NCBI GenBank assembly: GCA_903843125.1
Contig: CAIMOR010000132.1
Span: 1 to 34,583 of the forward strand
Source: an uncultured Rhodospirillales bacterium
Lineage (GTDB): Bacteria > Pseudomonadota > Alphaproteobacteria > Acetobacterales > Acetobacteraceae
Length of the DNA: 34,583 nt
Direction of reading: 5' to 3'
Part shown: positions 7,453 to 14,987 of the stretch, piece after piece
How positions within the stretch are numbered: the first letter of the stretch is position 1
How the letters are laid out: every line of letters begins with the position of its first letter
The notes under the pieces: generated by a model
Told to the model about the DNA's origin: nothing
Databases searched by the model: none
The model's input: the letters and a program-made list of their open reading frames with translations, nothing else
Position numbers and translations under genes: made by a program

Positions 7453-7801
7453 AATGAGGATCGGCGATCCCGACCGCGGCCACCAGCCGGGCGACCTGTT
7501 CGCGGCTGGAGACGCCGAGCCGGTTCAGCACGGCGGCCACATGCAGCTTGGCGGTGCCTTCCCGGATGCCGAGCACCACGGCGATGCCGCGGTTGCTGAC
7601 CCCTTCGGCCAGCAGGCGGGCAACCTGGCGCTGGCGCGTGGTCAGCCGTGAGAGCGGCGAGGCGCTGCCGCCGAGCACGGCCAGGCGCAGCCGCTCCAGC
7701 GCCGCGCGGCCGGCCGCGCTGAGCGGCTCGGCCTCCAGCACCGCCACGGCGTCGACAAGGTCTGCAAGGGATGGCGCCGGCGCGGGTTGGGTCGAACTCA
7801 T
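7451..7801 (-). CDS. Small LuxR-type helix-turn-helix transcriptional regulator
   Basis: The 116-residue protein is essentially a DNA-binding domain. Residues 1-50 form a short Ala/Leu-rich helical N-terminus. Residues ~52-108 form a LuxR/FixJ HTH: LTTRQRQVARLLAEGVSNRGIA, then VLGIREGTAKLHVAAVLNRLGVSSREQ. The glutamate usual in 'LTxRExEVL' is Gln here. No receiver or autoinducer domain is present, so it is GerE-like and how its activity is controlled is unknown. It is transcribed toward sgaA, 77 bases away, and could regulate or be co-transcribed with it. No strong ribosome binding site precedes the ATG at 7801. Confidence 0.82.
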   Translation of the reverse strand: MSSTQPAPAPSLADLVDAVAVLEAEPLSAAGRAALERLRLAVLGGSASPLSRLTTRQRQVARLLAEGVSNRGIAVVLGIREGTAKLHVAAVLNRLGVSSREQVARLVAAVGIADPH

Positions 7802-7934
7802 GCCATCGCATAGCGCGAAGATCGTGAGGATTACATCTCGCTTCGGCTGAAAACCACGTCAGTTGCAGCCGCGCGGCCGCTGGCAACAGCGGCGTGGCCG
7901 CTGCGTTGGGCCTGCTGCAGCACGGAGACCGCAG

Positions 7935-8081
7935 ATGTCCGACCCGACCCCGCCCGAAATGCCGCCGACCCCGCCGCAACCGGCCCCGGCAGACCCCTCC
8001 CCGGCGCCTGGCGGTCCGGGCACCGAGATACCGCCGGTGGCGCCACCGGGGCCACGGGACATGCCGCCGCCGCAGGCGTGA
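7935..8081 (+). CDS. Small proline-rich hypothetical protein (48 aa)
   Basis: The frame encodes 48 residues starting MSDPTPPEMPPTPPQPAPAD and is about 40% proline, with no cysteine, no signal peptide and no membrane segment. GGAG seven bases before the ATG supports translation. Such short Pro/Ala/Gly-rich proteins are common in Acetobacteraceae genomes and have no known function that I can name. It is divergent from the LuxR-type gene (134 bases between starts) and 175 bases upstream of the KGG-repeat gene. A spurious frame in GC-rich DNA remains possible. Confidence 0.5.
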   Translation: MSDPTPPEMPPTPPQPAPADPSPAPGGPGTEIPPVAPPGPRDMPPPQA

Positions 8082-8256
8082 CGGCGGGCTTCGGTGGCGC
8101 GGATGGCCGCGCTGCCGCTGCCGTTGCCAAGTTCGCCCTGCGGAATCATGGCCGCCGCCGGGCAGCAGCCGGCATCCATTCACGGCTCACGGCGTTGTTT
8201 GGGGGCAGGTCGCCCTCACCGGCGGCCCGCTAACAGAAATCAGGAGCGCTATCGTC

Positions 8257-8601
8257 ATGGCCAACCAGCATTCCGGCAGCGGCAACAGCAACCCCGGCAA
8301 CTTCGCCAACGACCCGAAGAAGGCGAGCGAGGCCGGGCATGTCGGCGGCACCCACCAGGGCAAGGAAAACAACCCCGGCAACTTCGCCAATGACCGCCAG
8401 AAGGCCAGCGAGGCCGGCCACGCCGGCGGCACGCACCAGGGCAAGGAAAACAATCCGGCGAACTTCGCCAACGACCGCCAGAAGGCCAGCGAAGCCGGGA
8501 ACACCGGTGGCCAGCACAGCGGCGGCAACTTCGCCAACGACCGCGAGAAGGCCAGCGAGGCCGGGCGCAAGGGCGGCCAGTCCAGCCGCAGCAAGGACTG
8601 A
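8257..8601 (+). CDS. KGG-repeat general stress protein (GsiB/con-10-like)
   Basis: The 114-residue, highly hydrophilic protein consists of four repeats of N-x-x-NFAND-x-x-KASEAG-x-x-GG at residues 12-38, 39-65, 66-88 and 89-110. The ends are short MANQHSGSGNS and SRSKD tails. It has no hydrophobic core, cysteine or signal peptide and is probably intrinsically disordered. The KASEAGxxGG unit is the 'stress-induced KGG' motif of B. subtilis GsiB and fungal con-10, linked to desiccation and general stress. AGGAG at 8242-8246, ten bases before the ATG, sets the start. A strong intrinsic terminator follows 25 bases after the stop, so it is probably monocistronic. I looked for a sigma-EcfG promoter (GGAAC...CGTT) upstream and found no convincing one. 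Confidence 0.88.
   Translation: MANQHSGSGNSNPGNFANDPKKASEAGHVGGTHQGKENNPGNFANDRQKASEAGHAGGTHQGKENNPANFANDRQKASEAGNTGGQHSGGNFANDREKASEAGRKGGQSSRSKD
8290..8586 (+). repeat. Four tandem coding repeats of the KGG protein
   Basis: Units are 8290-8370 and 8371-8451 (81 bp each), 8452-8520 (69 bp) and 8521-8586 (66 bp). The first three are close at DNA level while the last is shorter and more diverged, suggesting growth by duplication within the gene. Confidence 0.9.
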
Positions 8602-8626
8602 CCTGATCCCCGGCTGAGCTGAATGG

Positions 8627-8657
8627 GGCGGAACGGTGCAAGCCGTTCCGCCTTTTT
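8627..8657 (+). terminator. Strong intrinsic terminator after the KGG gene
   Basis: GGCGGAACGG (8627-8636) pairs perfectly over ten bases with CCGTTCCGCC (8643-8652) around a six-base loop, followed by TTTTT (8653-8657). It is the clearest Rho-independent terminator in the window. Confidence 0.92.
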
Positions 8658-8716
8658 CGCGTGCCCGGTTCGGTGGGGCGGGACGATGCGTGGGCGGCAT
8701 GGCAGGATGCCGGACC

Positions 8717-10399
8717 ATGCAAGCCAGCCCCTTCGCCGACCTTCTGCTGCCGACGCCGCTCGGCACCCTCATCGCCAGCCTGGTGGTCTTCGGTGGCCTG
8801 ATGGCCGTGGTGGTCCTGTCCGGCCTCGCCGTGCGCCTGGCGCCGAGGCGCGAGCGCCCGGGGCTCGGCACCCGGCTGCTGCTGGCCCTGCGCGCGGTGG
8901 ACCGCCGGATGGTCCGCGGCGGTAGCCTGGTCATCGGCACCGCCATGCAGCATTCCTGGCAGCGCGTGCCGCGATTGCTGCTGACCTTCGCGCTGCTCAC
9001 CGCCGGCGGGGTGGCGCTGCCGTTCCCGGCCGCCATGGTTTCGCTGACCCTGGGGCTGCTGGCGATACTGCTGGTGTTCCGCCACTGGTCGCGCGACGAG
9101 ACCGAGCGGGCCGCCGTACCCCCAGGCAGCACCCAGCCGCCGCGCATGACCGTGCCGATCGAGGGCGATCTCACGATCGAGATGGCGCTGGCCTGCGGCT
9201 ACCTGCTGTTCGTGGTGCCGCTGGCCTTCGCCCGGCTGCACGCCGCGGACATGGGGTTCGAGCTGACCAAGGGCGCCGGGCCGTTCGCCTTCGTGTTCTA
9301 CATGATCATCGAGCTGCTCAAGCTCGGCACCGTGGTGGACTACTACGACCTGTTCGCCGACCAGATCGCCTTCGGCCCGCTGGCCCAGGCACAGCACCCC
9401 TCGGCGGTGGCGAAGTACGTCACGCTCGGCTTCCGCGGGGTGTTCGACCTGATCATCCTGACCGCGCTGAAGCGGATGTTCGAGATCGCCGGCCGCATCT
9501 CGGCCGGGCAGGACCTGCGCGACGTGCGCGCGCCGCTGGAATCGCCGAACGAGGACGACGACCCGCCGGCGATCGCCCGGCTTGGCCGGCTGACCCGGGA
9601 CGGCAACCTCAACGCCCGGCTGCTGCTGGAGCAGGTGGCCCGCGGCGAGCTGATCCTGAACGAGGAGCGGACCAAGCTGTTCAGCTCGGAGCTGCGGCTG
9701 GCCGCGGCCGCGACCCTGCGGGAGGCCGGCCAGTTCGGGCCGGCGGTGGCCGCGCTGGAAGCGCTGGAGAACGAGAGCGCCGAAAGCGACCCCGACCTGC
9801 ACGCCCGCGCCGCCGAGCAACTGCAGCTGGCGCGGCGCGAGTTCCGCCGCCAGGCGCTGGAACAGCGCCGGCAGCAGGTGGGCGCCCAGGTGGAGCGGCT
9901 GCGCGCGCGGCTGCGCCAGGGCGAAACCACGGCGCTGCGGCAGGAGCTGGCCCGGGCCCTGCGCTCGCTGGCCACGCTGACCCGGCAGCCGGCGCTGCTG
10001 CGGGAAGCCGCGGAGACGCTGCGGACGGCGCTGGCCGGCGTTCCGCAGACATCGCGGCCGTTGGAATGGGCGGCGCTGCAACGCGACCTGGCCGGCGTGC
10101 TGCGGCGCCTGGGCGAACGGGAACGCGATGCCGCGACGCTGGAGGAGGCGGCCCAGGCGTTTCGCGCCGCGCTGGCGCCGATGCCGGAGGGGTCCGCGGC
10201 CGCGCCGGCCGCCGCGCTGCACTACGAACTGGCGCAGACCCTGCGCAAGCTGCACCGCCTGCGACCCGCGCCGGAAACCCTGGCGGCGGCGCGGGAGGCC
10301 TTGGCGGCGGCTCTGGCGGCCCGCCCCGGCAATGCTGCCTGGCTTGGCCTGCAGAGCCAGCTGGAGCGCGAGGCCGCGACGGCATCGGCGGCGGCCTGA
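8717..10399 (+). CDS. Membrane-anchored protein with C-terminal alpha-helical (TPR-like) repeats, unknown function
   Basis: This 560-residue protein has no family I can name. The N-terminal half has hydrophobic segments at about 10-40, 90-125, 155-175 and 195-215, the third and fourth separated by FARLHAADMGFELTKGAGP. The middle contains a short acidic linker (SPNEDDDPP). The C-terminal ~270 residues are Ala/Leu/Arg/Glu-rich helices with repeated patterns such as AATLREAGQFGPAVAALEAL, PLEWAALQRDLAGVLRRLGE and AALHYELAQTLRKLHRL, resembling tetratricopeptide pairs. It is probably an inner-membrane protein with a soluble scaffold domain. The ATG at 8717 follows AGGA by ten bases; a longer frame would begin inside the terminator hairpin. 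It is separated from its neighbours by that terminator and by convergence with the dehydrogenase gene. Confidence 0.75.
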   Translation: MQASPFADLLLPTPLGTLIASLVVFGGLMAVVVLSGLAVRLAPRRERPGLGTRLLLALRAVDRRMVRGGSLVIGTAMQHSWQRVPRLLLTFALLTAGGVALPFPAAMVSLTLGLLAILLVFRHWSRDETERAAVPPGSTQPPRMTVPIEGDLTIEMALACGYLLFVVPLAFARLHAADMGFELTKGAGPFAFVFYMIIELLKLGTVVDYYDLFADQIAFGPLAQAQHPSAVAKYVTLGFRGVFDLIILTALKRMFEIAGRISAGQDLRDVRAPLESPNEDDDPPAIARLGRLTRDGNLNARLLLEQVARGELILNEERTKLFSSELRLAAAATLREAGQFGPAVAALEALENESAESDPDLHARAAEQLQLARREFRRQALEQRRQQVGAQVERLRARLRQGETTALRQELARALRSLATLTRQPALLREAAETLRTALAGVPQTSRPLEWAALQRDLAGVLRRLGERERDAATLEEAAQAFRAALAPMPEGSAAAPAAALHYELAQTLRKLHRLRPAPETLAAAREALAAALAARPGNAAWLGLQSQLEREAATASAAA

Positions 10400-10444
10400 C
10401 GCCGCCATACCGCCCGGCAGCCGCGCGGGCTGACGACGCCTGTC

Positions 10445-11575
10445 CTACCCGTTCGGCCGCAGCAGCTGGCGCAGCACGGTGCCCTCGGCCAGTCGGTCGA
10501 AGCCCTCGTTGATCTGCGCCAGGCTGACATTGCCGGCCTTCAGCTTGTCCACCGGCAGCTTGCCGCGCTTGTACAGGCCGAGGAAGCGCGGGATGTCGCG
10601 TTCCGCCACGCAGCTGCCCATGTAGCTGCCGCGGATGCTCTTCTCGGCGCCGACCAGCTCGGCGTGCAGGTAGCTGAATTTGGCATCCTGCGCCGGCAGC
10701 CCGGCGCTGAACACGCTGCCGCCGCGGCAGCAGATGTCGTAGGCCAGCGCCATCGCCGGCACCGTGCCGGCGGTCTCGATCACCGTGTCGAGGCCGCCAT
10801 CGGTCGCGTCCCGCACTGCCTTGGCGCAATCGGCGTTGCCGGCCAGGAACACGTCCGTGGCGCCCCATTCCTTGGCCAGGCGCAGTTTCTCGGCGTTGGT
10901 GTCCACGGCAATGATGCGCTCCGCCCCGGCCGCCACGGCGGCGAACAGCGCGTTCATGCCAACCCCGCCGAGGCCCACCACCGCGATGTTCTCGCCGGGC
11001 TGGAGCTTCGCGGTGTTGAACACCGCGCCGGCGCCGGTCATCACCGCACAGCCGAAGATGGCCGCGACATCCAGCGGCACGTCCTTGTCGATCTTGACCA
11101 CCGCATTGCGGCTGACGACGCAGAACTGCGCGAACAGGCTGAGCCCGCTGCCGTGGTTGATCGACTGGCCGTTGACCTTGATGCGCTTGGCGCCGCTCAG
11201 CAGCGTGCCGGCGGCGCGTGCCGCGGTGCCACTGGCACAGATGTTCGGCCGGCCGCGCACGCAGTAGCGGCAATGGCCGCAGCTGGGCACGAACACGGTA
11301 ATGACGTGGTCGCCGGGCACGATGCCCTCCACACCTGGGCCGCATTCGCGCACGATGCCGGCGCCCTCGTGGCCGATGACGATCGGCAGCGGGCGCGGGC
11401 GCAGGCCCTCGATGGCCGAGAGGTCGCTGTGGCACAGCCCGGCGGCGGCCACCTCGATCAGCAGCTCGCCGGGGCCGGGGCCGTCCAGGTCGCATTCCTC
11501 GATCACCAGCGGCTTCGACTGCGCGAAGGGGTGCGGCAGCCCCTGCTGGTACATCACCGCGGCCTGCATCTTCAT
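10445..11575 (-). CDS. Zinc-dependent alcohol dehydrogenase (MDR superfamily)
   Basis: The 376-residue cytosolic enzyme oxidises an alcohol, or reduces an aldehyde, with NAD(P). The catalytic zinc ligands are C48 (GLCHSD), H69/E70 (GHEGAG) and C176 (FGCAVMTG). The structural zinc ligands are C99, C102, C105 and C113 in CGHCRYCVRGRPNIC. The Rossmann glycine motif is GLGGVG at 201-206. The pattern is nearest class III-like and aryl/benzyl alcohol dehydrogenases; the exact substrate cannot be told, and no formaldehyde-specific context is present. AGGA eight bases before the ATG at 11575 supports the start. It lies 35 bases downstream of the Bug-type binding protein gene, so the two are probably one operon. 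Confidence 0.9.
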   Translation of the reverse strand: MKMQAAVMYQQGLPHPFAQSKPLVIEECDLDGPGPGELLIEVAAAGLCHSDLSAIEGLRPRPLPIVIGHEGAGIVRECGPGVEGIVPGDHVITVFVPSCGHCRYCVRGRPNICASGTAARAAGTLLSGAKRIKVNGQSINHGSGLSLFAQFCVVSRNAVVKIDKDVPLDVAAIFGCAVMTGAGAVFNTAKLQPGENIAVVGLGGVGMNALFAAVAAGAERIIAVDTNAEKLRLAKEWGATDVFLAGNADCAKAVRDATDGGLDTVIETAGTVPAMALAYDICCRGGSVFSAGLPAQDAKFSYLHAELVGAEKSIRGSYMGSCVAERDIPRFLGLYKRGKLPVDKLKAGNVSLAQINEGFDRLAEGTVLRQLLRPNG

Positions 11576-11610
11576 CGGCTGCTTCCTCTCATCCGGCGGC
11601 GCGCACGGGG

Positions 11611-12585
11611 TTATTCGGACCGGATATTGGCGTCGCGCGCCACCGCGGCGGTCTCCGCCATCTCGTGCGAGATGCGCGCGGCGAAGGCGGCCGGACCCTC
11701 GGCCATGATGATGCCGCCCTGGTCGATGATGCGCCGCGCGATCTCCGGCCGCTGCAGCACGCCCTGCACGTCGTGCGCGATACGCTCCACCAGCGCCGGC
11801 GCCATGCCGGCGGGACCGATGAAGCCATACCAGGGGCTGGTATCGGGAATGCCGAGGCCAACCTCGTCCAGCGTCGGCACGCCGGGCAGCACCTCCACCC
11901 GCTGCGCGCCGCAGATGGCCAGCGCCCGCAGCTTGCCGTCCCGCGCCAGCGGCAGTGCGCCCGACAGGGTGGAGAAGGTCATCGGCACGCGGCCGGTCAT
12001 GACGTCCTGGAAGGCCGGGCTGGCGCCGCGATAGGCGACATGGGTGAGCTCCACGTGCTGCCGCAGCGAGAACATCGCCGCGGCGAAGTGGCCGGAGGTG
12101 CCGTTGCCGGAGGTGGCGTAGACCATGCCCGGGGTGCGGCGCATCTCGGCCATCAGCTCCTGCATCGTGTGCCAGGGGCTGTCCGGGGCCACGAACAGCA
12201 CGGTGGGGCTGTTGTAGATCGCCACGATGGGGGTGAAGTCGCGCACCGTGTCGAACGGCAGCCGCGGATAGACGGCGGGGTTGGACGCATGGGTGCTGGC
12301 GCCCATCAGCAGCGAATAGCCATCCGGCGCGGCCTTGGCGACGACCTCGGCGGCCAGGATGCCGCTGGCGCCAGCGCGGTTTTCGATGACGATCGGCTGG
12401 CCCCACAGGCGCTGGAGCGGTTCCTGCAGCAGCCGGGCGGGGAAATCCGTCGGGCCGCCGGCGGGAAAGCCGACCACCACGCGCACCGGCCGGTCCGGCC
12501 AGGCCGCCTGGCCGTTGCCCTGGCCCCAGGCCGGCGCCGCCAGCGCCATTGCCGCCGCGCCGAACATGCCGCGCCTGCCGATCAT
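11611..12585 (-). CDS. Bug/TctC family periplasmic solute-binding protein
   Basis: The 324-residue protein starts with a twin-arginine-like signal (MIGRRGMFGAAAMALAAPAWGQ). The Bug fold follows: WPDRPVRVVVGFPAGGPTD, the first ligand loop, then IVIENRAGASG, GYSLLMGASTHASNP, YATSGNGTSGHFAAAMF and AYRGASPAFQDVMTGRV. Bug proteins bind small carboxylates or related organic acids and are often far more numerous than the TctAB membrane partners they may serve. No tctA or tctB is in the window, so it is an orphan here. CGGAGGAAAC a few bases before the ATG at 12585 is a strong ribosome binding site. It precedes and is probably co-transcribed with the alcohol dehydrogenase, suggesting its ligand is linked to that enzyme's substrate. 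Confidence 0.92.
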   Translation of the reverse strand: MIGRRGMFGAAAMALAAPAWGQGNGQAAWPDRPVRVVVGFPAGGPTDFPARLLQEPLQRLWGQPIVIENRAGASGILAAEVVAKAAPDGYSLLMGASTHASNPAVYPRLPFDTVRDFTPIVAIYNSPTVLFVAPDSPWHTMQELMAEMRRTPGMVYATSGNGTSGHFAAAMFSLRQHVELTHVAYRGASPAFQDVMTGRVPMTFSTLSGALPLARDGKLRALAICGAQRVEVLPGVPTLDEVGLGIPDTSPWYGFIGPAGMAPALVERIAHDVQGVLQRPEIARRIIDQGGIIMAEGPAAFAARISHEMAETAAVARDANIRSE

Positions 12586-12765
12586 CCGTTTCCTCCGTCG
12601 CAATGCGGCGGAGCGGACCACCCGCCTCCCCCGCCGTCAAGCGCGGTGGACGCAACCCAGCCGATCCCCGGCACCAAGGTGTGATCGACCGCAGATTACA
12701 ACGCCAAGTCGAATTCATCGTCGCCCCTTCTCGACATGAGGGTGATTCTGCTAGGATCGTCCACT

Positions 12766-13902
12766 GTGGTGAGACGACGCGAAACACTCCGATTGGGAAG
12801 CCTCGGCCTGCTGGCGGGGTTGCAGGGCTGTGGCGGCCGCGCCCCGGCCGACCTGGACGCGCCCGAGGCACCCTGGCCGGTGCCGACGGACTACCCGCAG
12901 GCCTTCCACACCGACGGCAACCGCATCCTGGACAGCCTGGGGCACGCCCGGGTGTTCCGCGGCGTGGCGGTGCCGGAGGTGGTCTGGGTGGCGCAGCGCC
13001 AGGATGACCGGCTGGGCTACTTCGACCGCCGCATGTTCCGCGCCGCCGCCGAATGGCGGGCCGACGTGCTGCGGCTCTCGGTGATGCCCGCGGTCTGGCG
13101 CCGGCACGGCGATACCGAGATGTTCCGCGTGCTGGACGCCGCCGTGGCCTACGCCCGGCGCTACGGCCAGTACCTGATCCTGTGCTTCCACAGCATCGGC
13201 TTTCCGCCCGATGGCGCCTATGTCTCGCTGAAGGACTGGTACTACGGCGAGCTGTTCCGCACCGACGGCGCCGAGATCTACCGCTTCTGGCAGCGCGTGG
13301 CGCAGCGCTATGCCGGTGAACCCGCGGTGGCATTCTATGAACTGCTGAACGAGCCGGCGCGCATCCTGGCCAGCGGCGCCTTCGCCACCGACGACCGGGC
13401 CGAGCACTGGGAGCGCTGGCGCGCCTGGTCCGAGCAGCTGATCGACGGCATCCGGGTGTTCGACCCGCGCAAGCCGGTGCTCGTTGGCGGGTTGCAGTTC
13501 GGCTACAACCTGACCTGGGCGGAGGCCGCGCCGGTGCGGCGGCCGAACGTGATCTACGCCACGCATCCCTATGCCGGCGCCGACTGGCGGTTCAGCTGGG
13601 AGGACGCCTTCCTCAGGCTGTCCCGCCGGCTGCCGGTGATGGCGACCGAGTTCGGCTGGGACGCCGACCGCCACCCCGAAAGCGCCCACAAGGGGCCGCT
13701 GCCGTATCGCGAAGCCATCTTCCAGGCCTTCGACGCGGCCAATATCGGCTGGTGCGCCTGGTCCTTCAGCCACGACTTCCCGCCCAGCCTGCTGGCCGAG
13801 CCCCGCAACTTCACCCCCAGCGCCTACGGCCAGTTGGTGCGCGCGGCGCTGCAGGCCAGGGCGGCACCGCTCGGCCCCGGGCTGCGCGTTTCGGCACGTT
13901 GA
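12766..13902 (+). CDS. Glycoside hydrolase family 5 (cellulase-like), predicted lipoprotein
   Basis: From the GTG at 12766 the protein has 378 residues. It begins with an Arg-rich stretch and hydrophobic segment ending in lipobox LQGC (19-22), so a lipid-anchored, possibly Tat-exported, enzyme is likely. The (beta/alpha)8 domain has FRGVAVPEVVW, the acid/base glutamate in YELLNEP (about E196) and the nucleophile glutamate in MATEFGWD (about E295), with HPYAG and WCAWSFSHD as further aromatic/His subsite elements. It should cut beta-1,4-type glucan or mannan; the substrate is not fixed by sequence. AGGA ten bases before 12766 supports this start, while an in-frame ATG at 12736 has no ribosome binding site. 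It leads the plus half of the acetylation locus, suggesting trimming or length control of the same polymer. Confidence 0.88.
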   Translation: MVRRRETLRLGSLGLLAGLQGCGGRAPADLDAPEAPWPVPTDYPQAFHTDGNRILDSLGHARVFRGVAVPEVVWVAQRQDDRLGYFDRRMFRAAAEWRADVLRLSVMPAVWRRHGDTEMFRVLDAAVAYARRYGQYLILCFHSIGFPPDGAYVSLKDWYYGELFRTDGAEIYRFWQRVAQRYAGEPAVAFYELLNEPARILASGAFATDDRAEHWERWRAWSEQLIDGIRVFDPRKPVLVGGLQFGYNLTWAEAAPVRRPNVIYATHPYAGADWRFSWEDAFLRLSRRLPVMATEFGWDADRHPESAHKGPLPYREAIFQAFDAANIGWCAWSFSHDFPPSLLAEPRNFTPSAYGQLVRAALQARAAPLGPGLRVSAR

Positions 13903-13926
13903 AATCCACTGGAGGCGCCGGTAAGA

Positions 13927-13949
13927 GCCTCGCCTGACGCGCGCGAGGC
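13927..13949 (+). terminator. Hairpin between the GH5 and AlgX-like genes
   Basis: GCCTCGC (13927-13933) pairs with GCGAGGC (13943-13949) over seven bases with a nine-base loop. It lies in the 74-base spacer ahead of the AlgX-like gene and lacks a T run, so partial termination or transcript processing is more likely than full termination. Confidence 0.3.
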
Positions 13950-13976
13950 CGCTGCCGAGCACCCGGGAGACGATCC

Positions 13977-14987
13977 ATGACCCCTGCCCCAAGCCGCCGC
14001 CACGCCTTGCGCAGTCTCGGCGCCGCCGCGCTGTCCATCCCCTTCCTGCCGCGTCCGGCCGCAGCCGAGATCCGCGGCCAGATCGTGGTCGGCAAGGATG
14101 GCTGGCTGTTCGGTCTGTGGGAGGATATCCGCCGGGTGAACCTGGCGCGCAGCCGCGCCGCCGGCGCCTTCGTCACCCAGGCCGCCGGCGAGTTCCGCCG
14201 CGCCGGGATTGACCTGGTGCTGACCGTGGCGCCCGGCCGCTACCGCACCTATGAGGACATGCTGCCGCCGGAGTTCCAGATGAACCCGGACGCGAAGGAC
14301 CGCTACCGCACCCTGCTGCTGGAGTTCCGCCGCTCTGGCGCGCTGGTGCCGGACCTGGGCGCCAGCTTCGCCGCGCTGCGCCGTGCCCAGCCCGAGCTGC
14401 TGTTCTTCAAGGCCGATACCCACTGGACCGGCATCGGCGCCGAGGGCGCGGCGACCGAGGTGGCCAAGGCCATCAAGGACCGCTTCCACCTGGCGCCCGC
14501 GCAGAAGCACGGCACCCAGATCGGCGATTGGGAAACCCGGCAGAACCCCGGCGAGTTCCGCCGCCTGATGACCGCGGCCGAAGCCGCCAAGGTGCCGGCG
14601 GCGGAAGCCTACCGGGTGCACAAGTCGGCGGCCCGCTTCGCCAGCGCGCAGGGCGAACTGGTGGAGGACGACGCGAACGACGTCGTCATCGTCGGCAACA
14701 GCTACATGCTGCCGCAGTTCGGCTTCCCGCAGATGCTGTCCAACCAGCTGGACCGGCCGATCGGGCTTTCGCTGAAGGCGCAGCGGATCGGCCCGTACAA
14801 GATCATGCTGGACTACCTGGGCAGCAGCCAGTTCAAGGGCCAGCCGAAGCCGAAGCTGATCATCTGGCACTTCCTGGAAGGCAGCGCCGACCAGTTGCCG
14901 GATGCGCGGGAATGGTGGGGCGATGCCGGCGCGATGGCGCCCGATGCCTTCATGGCCGGGCTGCGCAGCGCGCTGGCGGGGCGCTGA
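13977..14987 (+). CDS. AlgX/AlgJ-like SGNH O-acetyltransferase, periplasmic
   Basis: The 336-residue protein has a Tat-type signal (SRRHALRSLGAAALSIPFLPRPAAA) and then the AlgX/AlgJ SGNH-like domain. IVVGKDGWLF is the conserved early 'GKDGWLF' motif. Catalytic Asp and His are D147 and H149 in KADTHWTG. The nucleophile serine S242 lies in VGNSYML. Such proteins take acetyl groups delivered across the membrane by an MBOAT protein and place them on sugars of an exopolysaccharide, classically alginate. GGGAG seven bases upstream sets the ATG. The stop overlaps the AlgF-like ATG by one base (TGATG), showing translational coupling. This is the first of two SGNH proteins at the locus; the other is at 15775-16893. 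Confidence 0.85.
   Translation: MTPAPSRRHALRSLGAAALSIPFLPRPAAAEIRGQIVVGKDGWLFGLWEDIRRVNLARSRAAGAFVTQAAGEFRRAGIDLVLTVAPGRYRTYEDMLPPEFQMNPDAKDRYRTLLLEFRRSGALVPDLGASFAALRRAQPELLFFKADTHWTGIGAEGAATEVAKAIKDRFHLAPAQKHGTQIGDWETRQNPGEFRRLMTAAEAAKVPAAEAYRVHKSAARFASAQGELVEDDANDVVIVGNSYMLPQFGFPQMLSNQLDRPIGLSLKAQRIGPYKIMLDYLGSSQFKGQPKPKLIIWHFLEGSADQLPDAREWWGDAGAMAPDAFMAGLRSALAGR

Noticed and set aside
8142-8196. GGAAT and CGTT as a sigma-EcfG promoter for the KGG gene
   Set aside because: The spacing is far too long for the GGAAC-N16/17-CGTT pattern.
8290-8586. CRISPR-like regular repeats
   Set aside because: The units are contiguous, in-frame coding repeats with no spacers; the same applies to the 24-bp repeats at 4301-4372.
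8255-10408. Open frame of about 700 codons on the minus strand opposite the KGG and membrane-protein genes
   Set aside because: Its composition is that of an antisense shadow; the plus-strand KGG gene has a ribosome binding site, repeats and a matching terminator.
10418-10432. Small CAGCC/GGCTG hairpin between the convergent membrane-protein and dehydrogenase genes
   Set aside because: Five pairs and no T run; expected often by chance at this base composition.
12736-12768. ATG at 12736 as start of the GH5 gene
   Set aside because: No ribosome binding site precedes it, and the Arg-rich signal fits better from the GTG at 12766; the ATG start cannot be fully excluded.
11576-13333. Long N-terminal extension of the alcohol dehydrogenase frame
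   Set aside because: The open frame runs upstream through the binding-protein gene in another frame; the ATG at 11575 has a ribosome binding site and the family's usual N-terminus.
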